Notes: a model not told the origin generated them from the sequence alone. Positions 1-9,324 are shown, counted from the first letter of the stretch. The stretch: DNA of 64,000 nucleotides from JABACD01 sp047639675 (GCA_047639675.1 JBLIOI010000003.1:1-64000), one strand, 5' to 3'. Program-made: numbers and translations.

Positions 1-1103
1 GGGCCAATGACAACCCGGCCTTCGTTGGCATGTGGAACTTCGACGAGTACCGCTTCACCGTGGTTCAAGATTCCGGCTTGGCCTTTGAGAAGGCTAAGAA
101 AGGCGAATTCGACTACTTCTGGGTCAACAAGTCTCAGTGGTGGGTGGAAGAGTTGGTCCCGAGCAAGCTGGACTCGATCAAGCGCGGCTTGATTCAGAAA
201 CATAAATTCTTCAACGACTCGCCGATCGGCACATCTGGCATGGCGATCAACATGACGCGTGCACCGCTTGACGATGTACGTATGCGCAACGCGCTCAGCC
301 ACTTGCGCAACCTCCCCGTACTGATCGATCAACTGTTCTTCAATGAGTACGGTGCGCTGGCAAGTTACTACCAAGGCGGAACCTACCAGAACCCCAAGAA
401 CGTCGGCATTCAGTACGATCCCTTCGCCGCAGTCGAGTTGCTCGAAGGGATGGGCTGGACAGAGTTCGATTCTGATGGCTACCGTGTCAAGGACGGCAAA
501 CGCCTTGAGTTCGAGATTTCATATCGCTCCAAGCCTTTTGAAGCCAACCTGACGATCTTCCAAGAAGACTGCCGCAAGGCGGGAATCAAGATCAACCTGC
601 AACTGCTTGACCCGACGACCCACTGGCAAAACGTCCGCCAACGCAAGTACGACCTGTCCTCAATGGCTTGGGGTGCGCTGGTCTTCCCCAACCCAGAAAG
701 TTCATTCAGTGGACACCTGGCCGCGCTCGTCGACAACAACAACATCACTGGCTTCTCGAATGAGCGAGTTGACGAATTGCTCGTCGAGTACGACGAAGCC
801 TATGACGTGCAGCGACGTATCGAGATCATCCGCGAGATCGATGGCCTTATCTTCAACACGACACCCTATGTCCTCGGTTGGTACTCCCCCTGCCAACGCG
901 TGATGTACTGGAATAAGTTCTCACAGCCTAAGTGGGGCGTTAGCCGTACCCAGGACAACCAAGACATGATGTACAGTTGGTGGATCGACCCGGCCAAAGA
1001 GAAGGCCCTTGAAGAAGCGAAGAAGGACCCGAGCATCGTTCTTGAAACCCAACCGATCCTGAACCGCTTCTGGAATCACTGGCACGCCGCACAGGCCCAG
1101 TAG
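1..1103 (+). CDS. yejA: YejA-like peptide-binding protein of an ABC importer, 5' end outside window
   Basis: The frame is open from base 3, so the N-terminus and signal peptide lie upstream and only about 366 C-terminal residues are visible. The text matches the C-terminal lobe of family 5 extracellular solute-binding proteins. The stretch GTSGMAINMTRAPLDDVRMR corresponds to the conserved YejA region with 'N..R.PFDD.RVR'. In E. coli YejA delivers peptides, including microcin C, to the YejBEF importer. The four genes that follow on the same strand encode the permeases and ATPases of the same system, which supports the YejA call over a generic OppA. Substrate specificity cannot be read from the sequence. 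Confidence 0.88.
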   Translation, partial: ANDNPAFVGMWNFDEYRFTVVQDSGLAFEKAKKGEFDYFWVNKSQWWVEELVPSKLDSIKRGLIQKHKFFNDSPIGTSGMAINMTRAPLDDVRMRNALSHLRNLPVLIDQLFFNEYGALASYYQGGTYQNPKNVGIQYDPFAAVELLEGMGWTEFDSDGYRVKDGKRLEFEISYRSKPFEANLTIFQEDCRKAGIKINLQLLDPTTHWQNVRQRKYDLSSMAWGALVFPNPESSFSGHLAALVDNNNITGFSNERVDELLVEYDEAYDVQRRIEIIREIDGLIFNTTPYVLGWYSPCQRVMYWNKFSQPKWGVSRTQDNQDMMYSWWIDPAKEKALEEAKKDPSIVLETQPILNRFWNHWHAAQAQ

Positions 1104-1120
1104 ACTCTGACCTCCAATCT

Positions 1121-1154
1121 CGGCGCCGTCCCGCAAGTGCGGGCTTCGGCGCCG
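1121..1154 (+). terminator. Two-tier hairpin between yejA and yejB
   Basis: A perfect 8-bp outer stem (1121-1128 with 1147-1154, CGGCGCCG) encloses an inner 6-bp stem (1130-1135 with 1138-1143). The downstream bases are pyrimidine-rich (CTCTCTTGATCCCTCCTTTTC) but lack a clean T run. Such intercistronic hairpins between binding-protein and permease genes often protect the upstream message or cause partial termination, which gives more binding protein than permease. That role is inferred. Confidence 0.55.
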
Positions 1155-1191
1155 CTCTCTTGATCCCTCCTTTTCTGCTCTCCCCGTCACT

Positions 1192-2550
1192 ATGGCCGCG
1201 TATTTTGCCCGTCGCCTCTTACTCCTGATCCCGACCTTCTTGGGGATCACAATGTTGGTTTTTGGAATCACCCGCTTTGTTCCAGGCGGCCCCATTGACC
1301 AAATGATCATGCAGCTCCAATCGGGAGGTGGCGGTGGCGGTGAAGGCGGCGCAGGCGCCAGCCAAGGCAGCAGCGTTGATCTACCGCCTCGTGCGCTTGC
1401 AAGCCTGAAGAAGTACTACCACTTCGATTGGCCACTGTGGAAGCAGTACATGCAGTTCCTCGGCCCGATGAATCTGGGCGAGCGCGGGGTGTTTGGCGAC
1501 GAAGTCACCGAAGCAACGCTACTCACTTGGTACGTCGAGGTGGGCGATCAGTTCGAGGAGGGCGCTCCCCTCGCGCGCTTGAGGATGACAGGGTTTGAAG
1601 ATGAGAACGGAGCGAACAGAACCAACGTTTCGCGCGAGGTCTTTGCGCCTGTGGCCGGTGAGGTCATCAAGTTGCACCACCTTCGCGAAACAACACTCGC
1701 GGTGGGAGACAACTTGATTGGCATCCGCTCAGACGCTGGCGCCGATCTGACAATTCCCGCTCCGGACCTCTGGAGCAAGACCTTTGCGGGGCTCTTATCA
1801 GGGGATCTCGGAACGTCCTATAAGTACGAAGTTCCGGTCATCGACCTGGTCGTGGCGCGCTTCCCCATCAGCTTGCGCTTTGGATTGACAGGCTTCTTGC
1901 TGGCTTACTTGGTCTGTATCCCGCTCGGGGTGTACAAGGCGATTCGGCACAACTCGAACTTCGACTTCATGTCGAGCGCTTTGATTTTCGTTGGCTACTC
2001 GGTCCCAGGCTGGGCGCTTGGCGCAGTGCTGCTCGTCATGTTTGGGGGCGGCTCAATGTGGGACATATTCCCACTGGGCGGCATCGAATCCGATGAATTC
2101 GCAAGCCTGTCCACCTGGGGCAAGGCCAAGGACTTCGTGCATCACATGGTGCTTCCAGTCATCGCCTACTCCATCGGAAGCTTCGCGACGCTGACCGTCT
2201 TGACCAAGAATTCCTTGATGGAGAACCTCGGGCAAGACTATGTGAGAACCGCATTCGCCAAGGGACTACCAGAGAAGCGCGTGATCTTTGTGCACGCCTT
2301 GCGCAACTCGCTGATCCCGATCTGCACAGGACTCGGTCACGCCATCTCCTTGGTGATGGCCGGCAGCTACCTGGTTGAGAAGGTGTTCAATATTGATGGA
2401 TTGGGCTTACTGGGCTTCACCTCAATCATTGGTCGTGATTACTCAGTCGTGATGGGAGTACTCGTGATCAACACGGTGCTCATGCTCGTCGGCAATATCT
2501 TGAGTGACGTCCTGTATGTCCTCGTCGATCCCCGAATCCGCTTCAACTAG
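1192..2550 (+). CDS. yejB: YejB-type peptide ABC permease with inserted barrel-sandwich domain
   Basis: Inner-membrane permease of the DppB/YejB family, 452 aa against about 360 in E. coli YejB. It keeps the YejB hallmarks: TM1 followed by PGGPIDQ (residues 31-37), FDFMSSALIFVGYSVPGW, the EAA-like loop around LPEKRVIFVHALRN and the C-terminal DVLYVLVDPRIRFN. The extra length comes from a Gly-rich linker (45-60) and an insert at about 91-196, between QYMQFLGP and LLSGDLGTSY, in the loop after TM1. The insert contains VEVGDQFEEGAPLARLRM and APVAGEVIKL...LAVGDNLIGI, which reads like a lipoyl/biotinyl or HlyD-type barrel-sandwich fold. No lysine sits at the usual modification turn, so it is probably not lipoylated. 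The ATG lies 88 bp after yejA. Confidence 0.9.
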   Translation: MAAYFARRLLLLIPTFLGITMLVFGITRFVPGGPIDQMIMQLQSGGGGGGEGGAGASQGSSVDLPPRALASLKKYYHFDWPLWKQYMQFLGPMNLGERGVFGDEVTEATLLTWYVEVGDQFEEGAPLARLRMTGFEDENGANRTNVSREVFAPVAGEVIKLHHLRETTLAVGDNLIGIRSDAGADLTIPAPDLWSKTFAGLLSGDLGTSYKYEVPVIDLVVARFPISLRFGLTGFLLAYLVCIPLGVYKAIRHNSNFDFMSSALIFVGYSVPGWALGAVLLVMFGGGSMWDIFPLGGIESDEFASLSTWGKAKDFVHHMVLPVIAYSIGSFATLTVLTKNSLMENLGQDYVRTAFAKGLPEKRVIFVHALRNSLIPICTGLGHAISLVMAGSYLVEKVFNIDGLGLLGFTSIIGRDYSVVMGVLVINTVLMLVGNILSDVLYVLVDPRIRFN

Positions 2551-2560
2551 GGCGTTCAAG

Positions 2561-3622
2561 ATGTCGAATAAACCTGCTAAGTCGCTCTCGGTTTTCCAAC
2601 GCCGCTGGCGCAAGTTCAAGACACTCAAGCGTGGCTGGTACAGCTTCTTGCTGCTTGTTGTCACCTACGTTCTCAGCCTGGCGAGTCCTCTGTTCATCAA
2701 TAACAAGGCCTTGGTCGTCAGCTATGAAGGTGAAACCTACTTCCCCGTCTTTGGACAGTTCAACCAAGCGCGTGACTTCGGGCAGCGCATCATCGGCGAA
2801 GTCGACTATCGCGCCCTCGACAAGCGATTTGAGGCGGAGAACGGAAACAACTGGTCCTTGATGCCGCTGTACCCCTTCCACCCAAATGAATCGCTGCTTG
2901 AGGAGCCGGACCTTGAAGGACGTCCGCCGCATAAGCCCACATCAAACCACTGGCTGGGTACGGACAATCGTGGCCGGGATGTCCTTGCACGATTGATCTA
3001 CGGCTACCGTATCTCGATCACCTTTGCATTGGGCGTTGTGGTGCTGTCGTACTTGCTGGGCATGGCTGTCGGCCAGGTACTCGGCTACTTCGGTGGGCGA
3101 GTTGATATTTACGGCCAACGCTTCGTAGAGATCTGGAGTGGGCTTCCATTCCTGTACACGGTCATCATCATCAGCTCGATGGTGACGCCGTCCGTGACGG
3201 TATTGATCCTCATCTTGGCCGCCTTCCGTTGGATGAGTATCAGCCTCTACATGCGCGGCGAGTTCTACCGGGAGAAGTCGCGGGACTACGTAGCGGCGGC
3301 CATCGCTCAAGGCGAGTCGCACCGTTCCATCATGTTCAAGCACATCCTGCCTAACTCGCTGACACCGATTGTGAGCTTTGCACCCTTCGCTCTCGTTGCG
3401 TCAATCTCATCGCTAGTGGCTCTCGACTTCCTTGGCTTTGGGCTTCCAGCACCGACACCCAGCTGGGGCGAGATGGTCAACCAAGGCTTAGAGAACATCA
3501 CCAAGTGGCACCTGATCGTATTTCCGCTAACTGCTCTGTTCATCACGCTGATGATGGTTGTCTTCATCGGTGAAGCGGTGCGCGAAGCATTCGACCCAAA
3601 AGTATTCTCGAGGTTGCGCTAG
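2561..3622 (+). CDS. yejE: YejE-type peptide ABC permease
   Basis: Second permease of the importer, 353 aa from the ATG at 2561, 10 bp after the yejB stop. A longer in-frame ORF starting at 2504 would overlap yejB and add a non-conserved leader, so 2561 is preferred. It begins with the YejE pattern of a basic N-terminus (RRWRKFKTLKRGWYSF) and TM1, then a periplasmic segment with YEGETYFPVFGQ, then NHWLGTDNRGRDVLARLIYG, and ends with FIGEAVREAFDPKVF. All of these align by eye with E. coli YejE. The EAA loop is around AAIAQGESHRSIMFKHILPN. It pairs with YejB to form the translocation pore. Confidence 0.9.
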   Translation: MSNKPAKSLSVFQRRWRKFKTLKRGWYSFLLLVVTYVLSLASPLFINNKALVVSYEGETYFPVFGQFNQARDFGQRIIGEVDYRALDKRFEAENGNNWSLMPLYPFHPNESLLEEPDLEGRPPHKPTSNHWLGTDNRGRDVLARLIYGYRISITFALGVVVLSYLLGMAVGQVLGYFGGRVDIYGQRFVEIWSGLPFLYTVIIISSMVTPSVTVLILILAAFRWMSISLYMRGEFYREKSRDYVAAAIAQGESHRSIMFKHILPNSLTPIVSFAPFALVASISSLVALDFLGFGLPAPTPSWGEMVNQGLENITKWHLIVFPLTALFITLMMVVFIGEAVREAFDPKVFSRLR

Positions 3623-4615
3623 ATGGGCTCGCAGGAAAAGAAACCGCTACTGCAGGTCAAGAGCCTGCACACTCACTTCCTTGTGGAGGGTCGCGAAGCC
3701 CACGCTGTGGAAGATGTCAGCTTCGATATTTTTGAAGGTGAAATGCTCGGCATCGTCGGCGAGTCTGGCTCAGGAAAATCGGTCACGTCGCTCTCGATCA
3801 TGCGCCTGATTCCGGATCCTCCAGGCAAAATTGCGTCGGGCGAGATTCTGTTCCAAGGTCGCGATCTACTGAAGCTTAGCTACAACGAGATGCGCGGCGT
3901 GCGTGGTAGCGACATCGCAATGATCTTCCAGGAACCGATGACCTCGCTGAATCCTGTGTTCACGATCGGCATGCAGGTCTCGGAATCATTGAAGTTCCAC
4001 TTGGACCTCTCCAAGGAAGAGATCAAACGGCGCACCATCGAAGTCTTGGAGCAGGTGGGTATTCCGGACGCTGAACGGCGACTCAATGATTACCCGCACC
4101 AGTTCTCGGGCGGCATGCGTCAACGTGTGATGATTGCGATGGCGTTGATTTGTAAGCCGGCGCTGCTCATCGCTGACGAACCGACCACGGCCCTTGACGT
4201 TACGATTCAAGCTCAGATCCTGGATCTGATGAAGAACATTCAAAAGGACCGGGCCGGTGCGTCGATCCTTTTGATCACCCACGACTTGGCGGTGGTTGCT
4301 GAAACCTGTGACCGCGTGATCGTTATGTATGGCGGTCAGATTCAAGAGGTGGCGGAGATCAACGACATCTTCGACAATCCCAGCCACCCGTACACGCGCG
4401 GGTTGCTCGGCAGCATCCCCCACTTGCAAGATAAGGGCACGATGCTCAAAGCAATCCCTGGCAACGTCCCCAGCATCTTTGACTACCCCGAAGGCTGCCG
4501 ATTCAACACGCGCTGCCCTGAGGTTATCGATAGGTGCCTGAAAGAAGTTCCTGCCTTGCACGTCGTCAGCCCGGGACATTGCGTTCGCTGCCACTTGGTG
4601 GAGGACAAAGCGTGA
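3623..4615 (+). CDS. Peptide ABC transporter ATPase 1 (DppD/OppD type)
   Basis: Nucleotide-binding subunit, 330 aa, starting on the base after the yejE stop. Walker A is GESGSGKS (about residues 46-53), the signature is FSGGMRQR (about 160), and Walker B is LLIADEPTTALD (about 181-192) followed by the H-loop THDLA. The C-terminal oligopeptide-transporter extension carries five cysteines in a GCRFNTRCP...RC...GHCVRCH arrangement, a pattern seen in OppD/DppD proteins. In E. coli YejF both ATPase halves are fused; here they are separate genes, the more common arrangement outside Enterobacteria. Confidence 0.92.
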   Translation: MGSQEKKPLLQVKSLHTHFLVEGREAHAVEDVSFDIFEGEMLGIVGESGSGKSVTSLSIMRLIPDPPGKIASGEILFQGRDLLKLSYNEMRGVRGSDIAMIFQEPMTSLNPVFTIGMQVSESLKFHLDLSKEEIKRRTIEVLEQVGIPDAERRLNDYPHQFSGGMRQRVMIAMALICKPALLIADEPTTALDVTIQAQILDLMKNIQKDRAGASILLITHDLAVVAETCDRVIVMYGGQIQEVAEINDIFDNPSHPYTRGLLGSIPHLQDKGTMLKAIPGNVPSIFDYPEGCRFNTRCPEVIDRCLKEVPALHVVSPGHCVRCHLVEDKA

Positions 4616-5625
4616 GCTCTTCCGACGAGACACTGGTAGACGTTCGCGACCTCAAGGTTTGGTTCCCGGTCTATGGAGGAATTTTGCGCCACAAGGTTGG
4701 AACCGTGAAAGCCGTCGACGGGGTCAACTTCAAACTCAAGCGCGGTGAAGTGCTGGGCCTGGTTGGCGAATCCGGATCCGGCAAGACAACCGTCGGGCGA
4801 GCGGTAATCAACTTGCACAAGCCCATGTATCCGGATGTGGAGCTCGCTGGCGAGATTGAGTTCAACTCCAAGGAGCATGGAAAAGCCAACCTGAACGGAC
4901 TGGCTCGAAGCAAAATGCACCCCTTCCGGTCTGACGTGCAGATGATCTTTCAGGATCCCTTCTCGTCGCTCAACCCGCGCATGACGGTTCAGCAAATCGT
5001 CGAGGGGCCAATGCGCATCCACACCAAGATGTCCCCGAAAGAGCGCAAGGAACGTGTGCTCGAACTCCTGGATCGTGTCGGGCTGCAAGCGCAATACGCG
5101 GAACGTTACCCGCATGAATTCTCGGGAGGACAGCGGCAACGTATAGGCATCGCACGCGCCCTGGCAACCAATCCGGACTTAATCATCGCCGACGAGCCGG
5201 TCAGTGCGCTTGACGTTTCCGTTCAGGCGCAAGTCATCAACTTGATGCTGGAGCTGAAAGAGAGCTTTGGGCTGACCTACATCTTCGTCGCCCACGACCT
5301 CTCGGTCGTTTACCACATCTCTGATCGCATCGCGGTCATGTACCTGGGCAAGATCGTCGAGATCGGATCGGCTGAACAAGTCTATAAGTCACCGCTACAC
5401 CCCTACACGCGTGCCTTGCTGTCCTCGGTTCCACTCCCTGATCCGCGCGCAGACACTTCTGGCCGTGTCATTCTTCAAGGCGACATTCCGACTCCGCTGG
5501 CACGCCCGACTGGTTGCGGCTTTCGAACTCGTTGCCCGATCGCACGCGACGAGTGCGCCGAAAATGACCCAAGCTTTCAAGATCACGGTGACGAGCACAT
5601 GGTCGCCTGTCCCTACGTTGAGTAG
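4612..5625 (+). CDS. Peptide ABC transporter ATPase 2 (DppF/OppF type)
   Basis: Second nucleotide-binding subunit, 337 aa. The start is a GTG at 4612 that overlaps the previous stop (GTGA), indicating translational coupling. In-frame ATGs further upstream lie inside the previous gene and encode unconserved sequence. Walker A is GESGSGKT, the signature FSGGQRQR, Walker B LIIADEPVSALD, followed by the H-loop AHDLS. The C-terminus has the OppF cysteine tail GCGFRTRCP. It should heterodimerise with the preceding ATPase below YejB/YejE. Last gene of the importer operon. Confidence 0.92.
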   Translation: MSSSDETLVDVRDLKVWFPVYGGILRHKVGTVKAVDGVNFKLKRGEVLGLVGESGSGKTTVGRAVINLHKPMYPDVELAGEIEFNSKEHGKANLNGLARSKMHPFRSDVQMIFQDPFSSLNPRMTVQQIVEGPMRIHTKMSPKERKERVLELLDRVGLQAQYAERYPHEFSGGQRQRIGIARALATNPDLIIADEPVSALDVSVQAQVINLMLELKESFGLTYIFVAHDLSVVYHISDRIAVMYLGKIVEIGSAEQVYKSPLHPYTRALLSSVPLPDPRADTSGRVILQGDIPTPLARPTGCGFRTRCPIARDECAENDPSFQDHGDEHMVACPYVE

Positions 5626-5637
5626 AGAGCTTTACGC

Positions 5638-7317
5638 TTGAGTACGGAATTGAACGACTCTACCAATCCCCAGTCGACGCAAAAGGTCGGTGCCATCCTA
5701 TTCGGCATGGCGCTCGTCGTTTTTGCTTTGATCGTTTGGCGCAGCTACTTTCTGATCGACGACGCATTCATCTCATTCCGTTACGCCAAGAATTGGGCGG
5801 AGGGTTTGGGGCCCGTCTACAACCCGGGCATCGATCAACCGGTCGAGGGCTACAGCAACTTCTCTTGGGTCGTGATGCTGACTGTCGGCGCCATGCTGGG
5901 CATGAGCCCAGTAGTACTCGCGCCGGCGCTTTCGATCATCGCGGCGGCCTTGACCCTATTCCTGGTCTACCGCTGCCTTATTCGGCGCTTTGAAACAGAT
6001 GGGCTGAGCGCTGGACTGGCAGCGCTTGCTCTGGCGGCCCTGCCCTCTTTTGGGGTTTGGGCAACTGGCGGCTTGGAAACGGCGCTGTTTGGATTGTTGC
6101 TATTCGCGCCTTGGTATCTGCTCAGCGCGCCACGCGAAGAGCAAGGCGAAGTGAAAGTCGGAGTTCTAGCTGGGCTCATGGGTATCGCGCTGGTCTTGAC
6201 GCGTGTGGAAGGCTTCCTGTGGATAGGTGGGCTATGCCTGGCTATTTGCGTTGCTAGCCGCGGCACGATCCCCTGGAAGCGCTTGGGAGTTTTCTTGGTC
6301 GTTGTCGCCCTAGGGGTCATCCCCCATCTATTGTGGCGTCATAGCTACTACGGCGATTGGGTTGCCAACACCGTTCACGCCAAGGGCGGTTTCTCATCCG
6401 CGACCTTGGCGCGCGGCGCACGATCTCTCGCGACCTTCTCCTTGATGTTTCTTTGGCCTGTCTTGGCGCTCGCCGGCCCGCTGGGTGCGCGCTCCTCCAA
6501 GCAACGTGCCCTCGGGTTATCGGCACTAGTGATGGCTGGCGGCGCCATCGCCTACAACTTCGCCGTGGGTGGCGATTGGATGCCGATGTTCCGCTTCATG
6601 GCGCCCGCTTCAGCATTCCTCGCTGTGCTCTTTGGGCTAGGCCTGCAGAAGCTTCCCAAGACTCCGCGCATCACGCTGGCCGCTGTTTCTATGGCCTTCG
6701 CCATTCTGCCGATCTTCGACATTTCCCCGATACCGCTTTCACTGCGCAAGTCGCTCTACTTCCGCGAGTTCCAAATCGGATACCAATCCGAGTGGTTTCG
6801 TTGGCAGACAACGACCTTCAATACCGGCCGCAACACTTGGCGAGGCAAGGCATTGAAGAGTGTGCTCAAAGGTGGCGAAAGCTGGAGTGGTGGCGCTATT
6901 GGAGCGACTGGTTATTACTCGAATATCGAGATTCTCGATCGCAATGGCCTTGTCAATCGCGCAGTCGCTCTGCGCGAAGTCGAAGCGGGCCAAGGAACGG
7001 CGGGACATGAGAAACGCGTAGCGCGCGCTTGGTTCCGCAGCGAGCGTCCGACCTTCTACAAGATCTACGTCTCAACGAGTCCGGTTCAGCCAGGTAGCAA
7101 GCGCTTCGACGATACGGTCCAGGTACTCGTAAAACTCCTCTTCACGGATCCCGCCGAACGCGAACTGACGCAGTGCTCGACCGTGCGCGTGATCCCCATC
7201 AAGGAAATCCAAGGCTTAGCCGCCGGCTCATGCCTTGTAGTGGTGGAACACGAAGATGATCCCAAGAAGGCCATCACCTTCTGGTCGAAATACTTGCAGC
7301 GATCACCACGCAAGTAG
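5638..7317 (+). CDS. GT-C family membrane glycosyltransferase (AftB/LphB-like)
   Basis: Polytopic membrane protein, 559 aa, about ten hydrophobic segments in the first 370 residues and a soluble C-terminal part. The first extracytoplasmic loop, LIDDAFISFRYAKNWAEG followed by VEGYSNFSW, is the acidic GT-C motif shared with mycobacterial arabinofuranosyltransferase AftB and Legionella LphB. GT-C enzymes transfer sugars from polyprenyl-phosphate donors on the outer face of the membrane. Donor and acceptor are unknown here. The start is a TTG 12 bp after the ATPase gene; an ATG at 5707 is an alternative. It may be cotranscribed with the importer, but a functional link is not evident. Confidence 0.75.
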   Translation: MSTELNDSTNPQSTQKVGAILFGMALVVFALIVWRSYFLIDDAFISFRYAKNWAEGLGPVYNPGIDQPVEGYSNFSWVVMLTVGAMLGMSPVVLAPALSIIAAALTLFLVYRCLIRRFETDGLSAGLAALALAALPSFGVWATGGLETALFGLLLFAPWYLLSAPREEQGEVKVGVLAGLMGIALVLTRVEGFLWIGGLCLAICVASRGTIPWKRLGVFLVVVALGVIPHLLWRHSYYGDWVANTVHAKGGFSSATLARGARSLATFSLMFLWPVLALAGPLGARSSKQRALGLSALVMAGGAIAYNFAVGGDWMPMFRFMAPASAFLAVLFGLGLQKLPKTPRITLAAVSMAFAILPIFDISPIPLSLRKSLYFREFQIGYQSEWFRWQTTTFNTGRNTWRGKALKSVLKGGESWSGGAIGATGYYSNIEILDRNGLVNRAVALREVEAGQGTAGHEKRVARAWFRSERPTFYKIYVSTSPVQPGSKRFDDTVQVLVKLLFTDPAERELTQCSTVRVIPIKEIQGLAAGSCLVVVEHEDDPKKAITFWSKYLQRSPRK

Positions 7318-7328
7318 TCGCGGAGAAC

Positions 7329-9308
7329 TCAGTCGTCGCTACCAAGTTCGATGTAACCGACACCTTCGAGCAAGTTGCGCGTGGCCGCCCCCGCACCAAA
7401 ACTTGTCGCTCCTTGCCGCTTCTCCTCTCGCCACGCTTGAATGAGAAGCCGCATGCGCTCGGCCTCGACCGGATACTTTGCAGCGACATCTTGATGCTCC
7501 CCTGGGTCAACGCGCCGGTCGTAAAGCTTCCATTGCCCAAGCCCCGGATCGACCTCCGCTAGAGTTCGGTAGGGCAGTCCTTTTGGCGCCCAATGCAGAG
7601 ACCAGTTTTTCTCCAGTAGCCCGAAAATCTCAACCATCGCCCAGTCGTTCCAGATGCCCTTGGTCGTTTGAAAAAAGAGCTCACCTTCCGACTGCAGTTC
7701 CGGATCAAGCAGATTTAGCGCGTCGCTAACTGGCAACTCGCCACCACCAAAGAGCGCCAGGGTCGGTCCCAGATGGCGATTTGAAAGACGCTTTGACACG
7801 CGTTCGCCAATCGGTATTCCGGGCCCGGCGATCACCAGTGGCACATGTAAAAGCTCCGGATGCAGCGTGTGCGCGTGATTGGTGAGCCCGTGCTCAAATA
7901 GTTCTTCGCCATGGTCACTGGTGTAGGCGATGACAGTCTTCTCCGTTAGCTGCAACTCATCGACCAGCCGCAACAACTTCCCAAGGTAATGATCTCCGGT
8001 CGCCACGCATGCATCGTAGGAATCATTGATCCACTGCTCCTCGCCAGGGGCGAGGGACTGTTTGTAGTCGTAGTGGCCCGGGCCCACTTCCACAATGCGT
8101 TTCCGCAGACGGGTACCCAATTCGATGTAACCGCGGTCGGAATAGTCTGTCGGACGAGATCCGCCTAGGCGCTCCATTTCCGCCTCAAGCGGCCGGTGAG
8201 GATCATGCGGATCCACCAAGTGCAGATAGAGGAAGAATCGAGTCGTCGAGTTCTGCCGCAGCCAGGTAAAGGCTTCCGGCAAGACTTCGTCACTCGCTCT
8301 GAACCTCGAGTCCGAAACAAAATGCTCGAAGCCTCCATCGAAGTTCTTGTCGGCCACGATCAACGGATTGCCGGAGAATCCAGCAGTCGTGAAGCCGCGC
8401 TCCTGCAAGAGCTTCGGCAATGTCGCCAGTTCGTGCCGCAAGTAACAGGCTTCGTTCCCCGTCACTCCATGCACTGGTGTTTCCAACCCTGTCAGAATCG
8501 ACGCGGTCGACGGCCAGGTCCAGGGAGCTGTTGCCCAGGCATCATCGAAGGACACACCACGAGAGGCTAGCGCATCAAGATTGGGAGTCGTCGACTTGTG
8601 ATAGCCATGCAGAGAGGTGCGGTCTCCACGCTCCGTATCCATCACAACCAAAATGATGTTTGGGCGCTCGGCGCTGGCTTCCGTTCGCGGTGTCGAAACC
8701 TGCGTTTCGGTCACCAATTCGCCGAACCCGAAACGCAGTTCTGTGAGCTTCGGTCGCTTCTTACCCACGAGATCGACATGCAGGCTGAGGGTCTGCCCCC
8801 CATGTACATTGAGGCCTGCCTGCTTATTTCCAAGCCAATGCCAAACCTGAGGCACCTCGGCTACTTGGCGATTAGGCGCCGTGGGCGCCACGGAAACGAT
8901 CTCTTCCAATACAAGCTCGCCATCGAGCCGCGCTTCAAATCGCACCCTTAGCGGCCTCGCCCCGGCGCGCAAGCTGCGCGGAACTGTCAAGTCAACGCCA
9001 GCGGCACAACGCAAGATGGCTTCCGCGTCGCCATCTGGAAAGGTGTAGCTCAGCGTAGTTCCCGCTGGCAATAGGAGCGCCGGCAAGTCACCCGCATCGT
9101 GATACGCGGAGTACGATGGAGTCAGCGTTCCGAAACTCGCGTCCCCATGCGCTGATGCCCTCTCAATTTTCCAGTCATTGAAGTTCGCGAGCAAATCGCG
9201 CTGAACCATGACTCGCTCGAAACTATTTCCTTCGCCCGACCCGCAACCCGCGAGCGCCAAGACGCCCGCAGTTATCGCGTAAGAACAACTCCAATACCGA
9301 TCCCTCAT
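7329..9308 (-). CDS. Sulfatase-fold lipoprotein with threonine at the nucleophile position
   Basis: 659 aa. A signal peptide ends in a lipobox, LAG-C22. Residues about 35-200 form an unassigned beta-rich region, and the alkaline-phosphatase/sulfatase fold starts at RPNIILVVMDTERGD (about 215). The active-site segment is APWTWPSTASILTG (261-274). A Type I sulfatase would have Cys/Ser-X-Pro-Ser-Arg, but here Thr264 occupies the nucleophile position and Arg is Thr. Formylglycine formation is therefore not possible, and a phosphotransferase or phosphodiesterase activity is as plausible as sulfatase. Later metal-ligand-like motifs are AYTSDHGEELFEHG and NHAHTLHPEL. The gene follows the DUF255 gene by 16 bp and converges with the glycosyltransferase gene across an 11-bp gap. 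Confidence 0.85.
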   Translation of the reverse strand: MRDRYWSCSYAITAGVLALAGCGSGEGNSFERVMVQRDLLANFNDWKIERASAHGDASFGTLTPSYSAYHDAGDLPALLLPAGTTLSYTFPDGDAEAILRCAAGVDLTVPRSLRAGARPLRVRFEARLDGELVLEEIVSVAPTAPNRQVAEVPQVWHWLGNKQAGLNVHGGQTLSLHVDLVGKKRPKLTELRFGFGELVTETQVSTPRTEASAERPNIILVVMDTERGDRTSLHGYHKSTTPNLDALASRGVSFDDAWATAPWTWPSTASILTGLETPVHGVTGNEACYLRHELATLPKLLQERGFTTAGFSGNPLIVADKNFDGGFEHFVSDSRFRASDEVLPEAFTWLRQNSTTRFFLYLHLVDPHDPHRPLEAEMERLGGSRPTDYSDRGYIELGTRLRKRIVEVGPGHYDYKQSLAPGEEQWINDSYDACVATGDHYLGKLLRLVDELQLTEKTVIAYTSDHGEELFEHGLTNHAHTLHPELLHVPLVIAGPGIPIGERVSKRLSNRHLGPTLALFGGGELPVSDALNLLDPELQSEGELFFQTTKGIWNDWAMVEIFGLLEKNWSLHWAPKGLPYRTLAEVDPGLGQWKLYDRRVDPGEHQDVAAKYPVEAERMRLLIQAWREEKRQGATSFGAGAATRNLLEGVGYIELGSDD

Positions 9309-9324
9309 CCGTCAAGGTCCTCGA

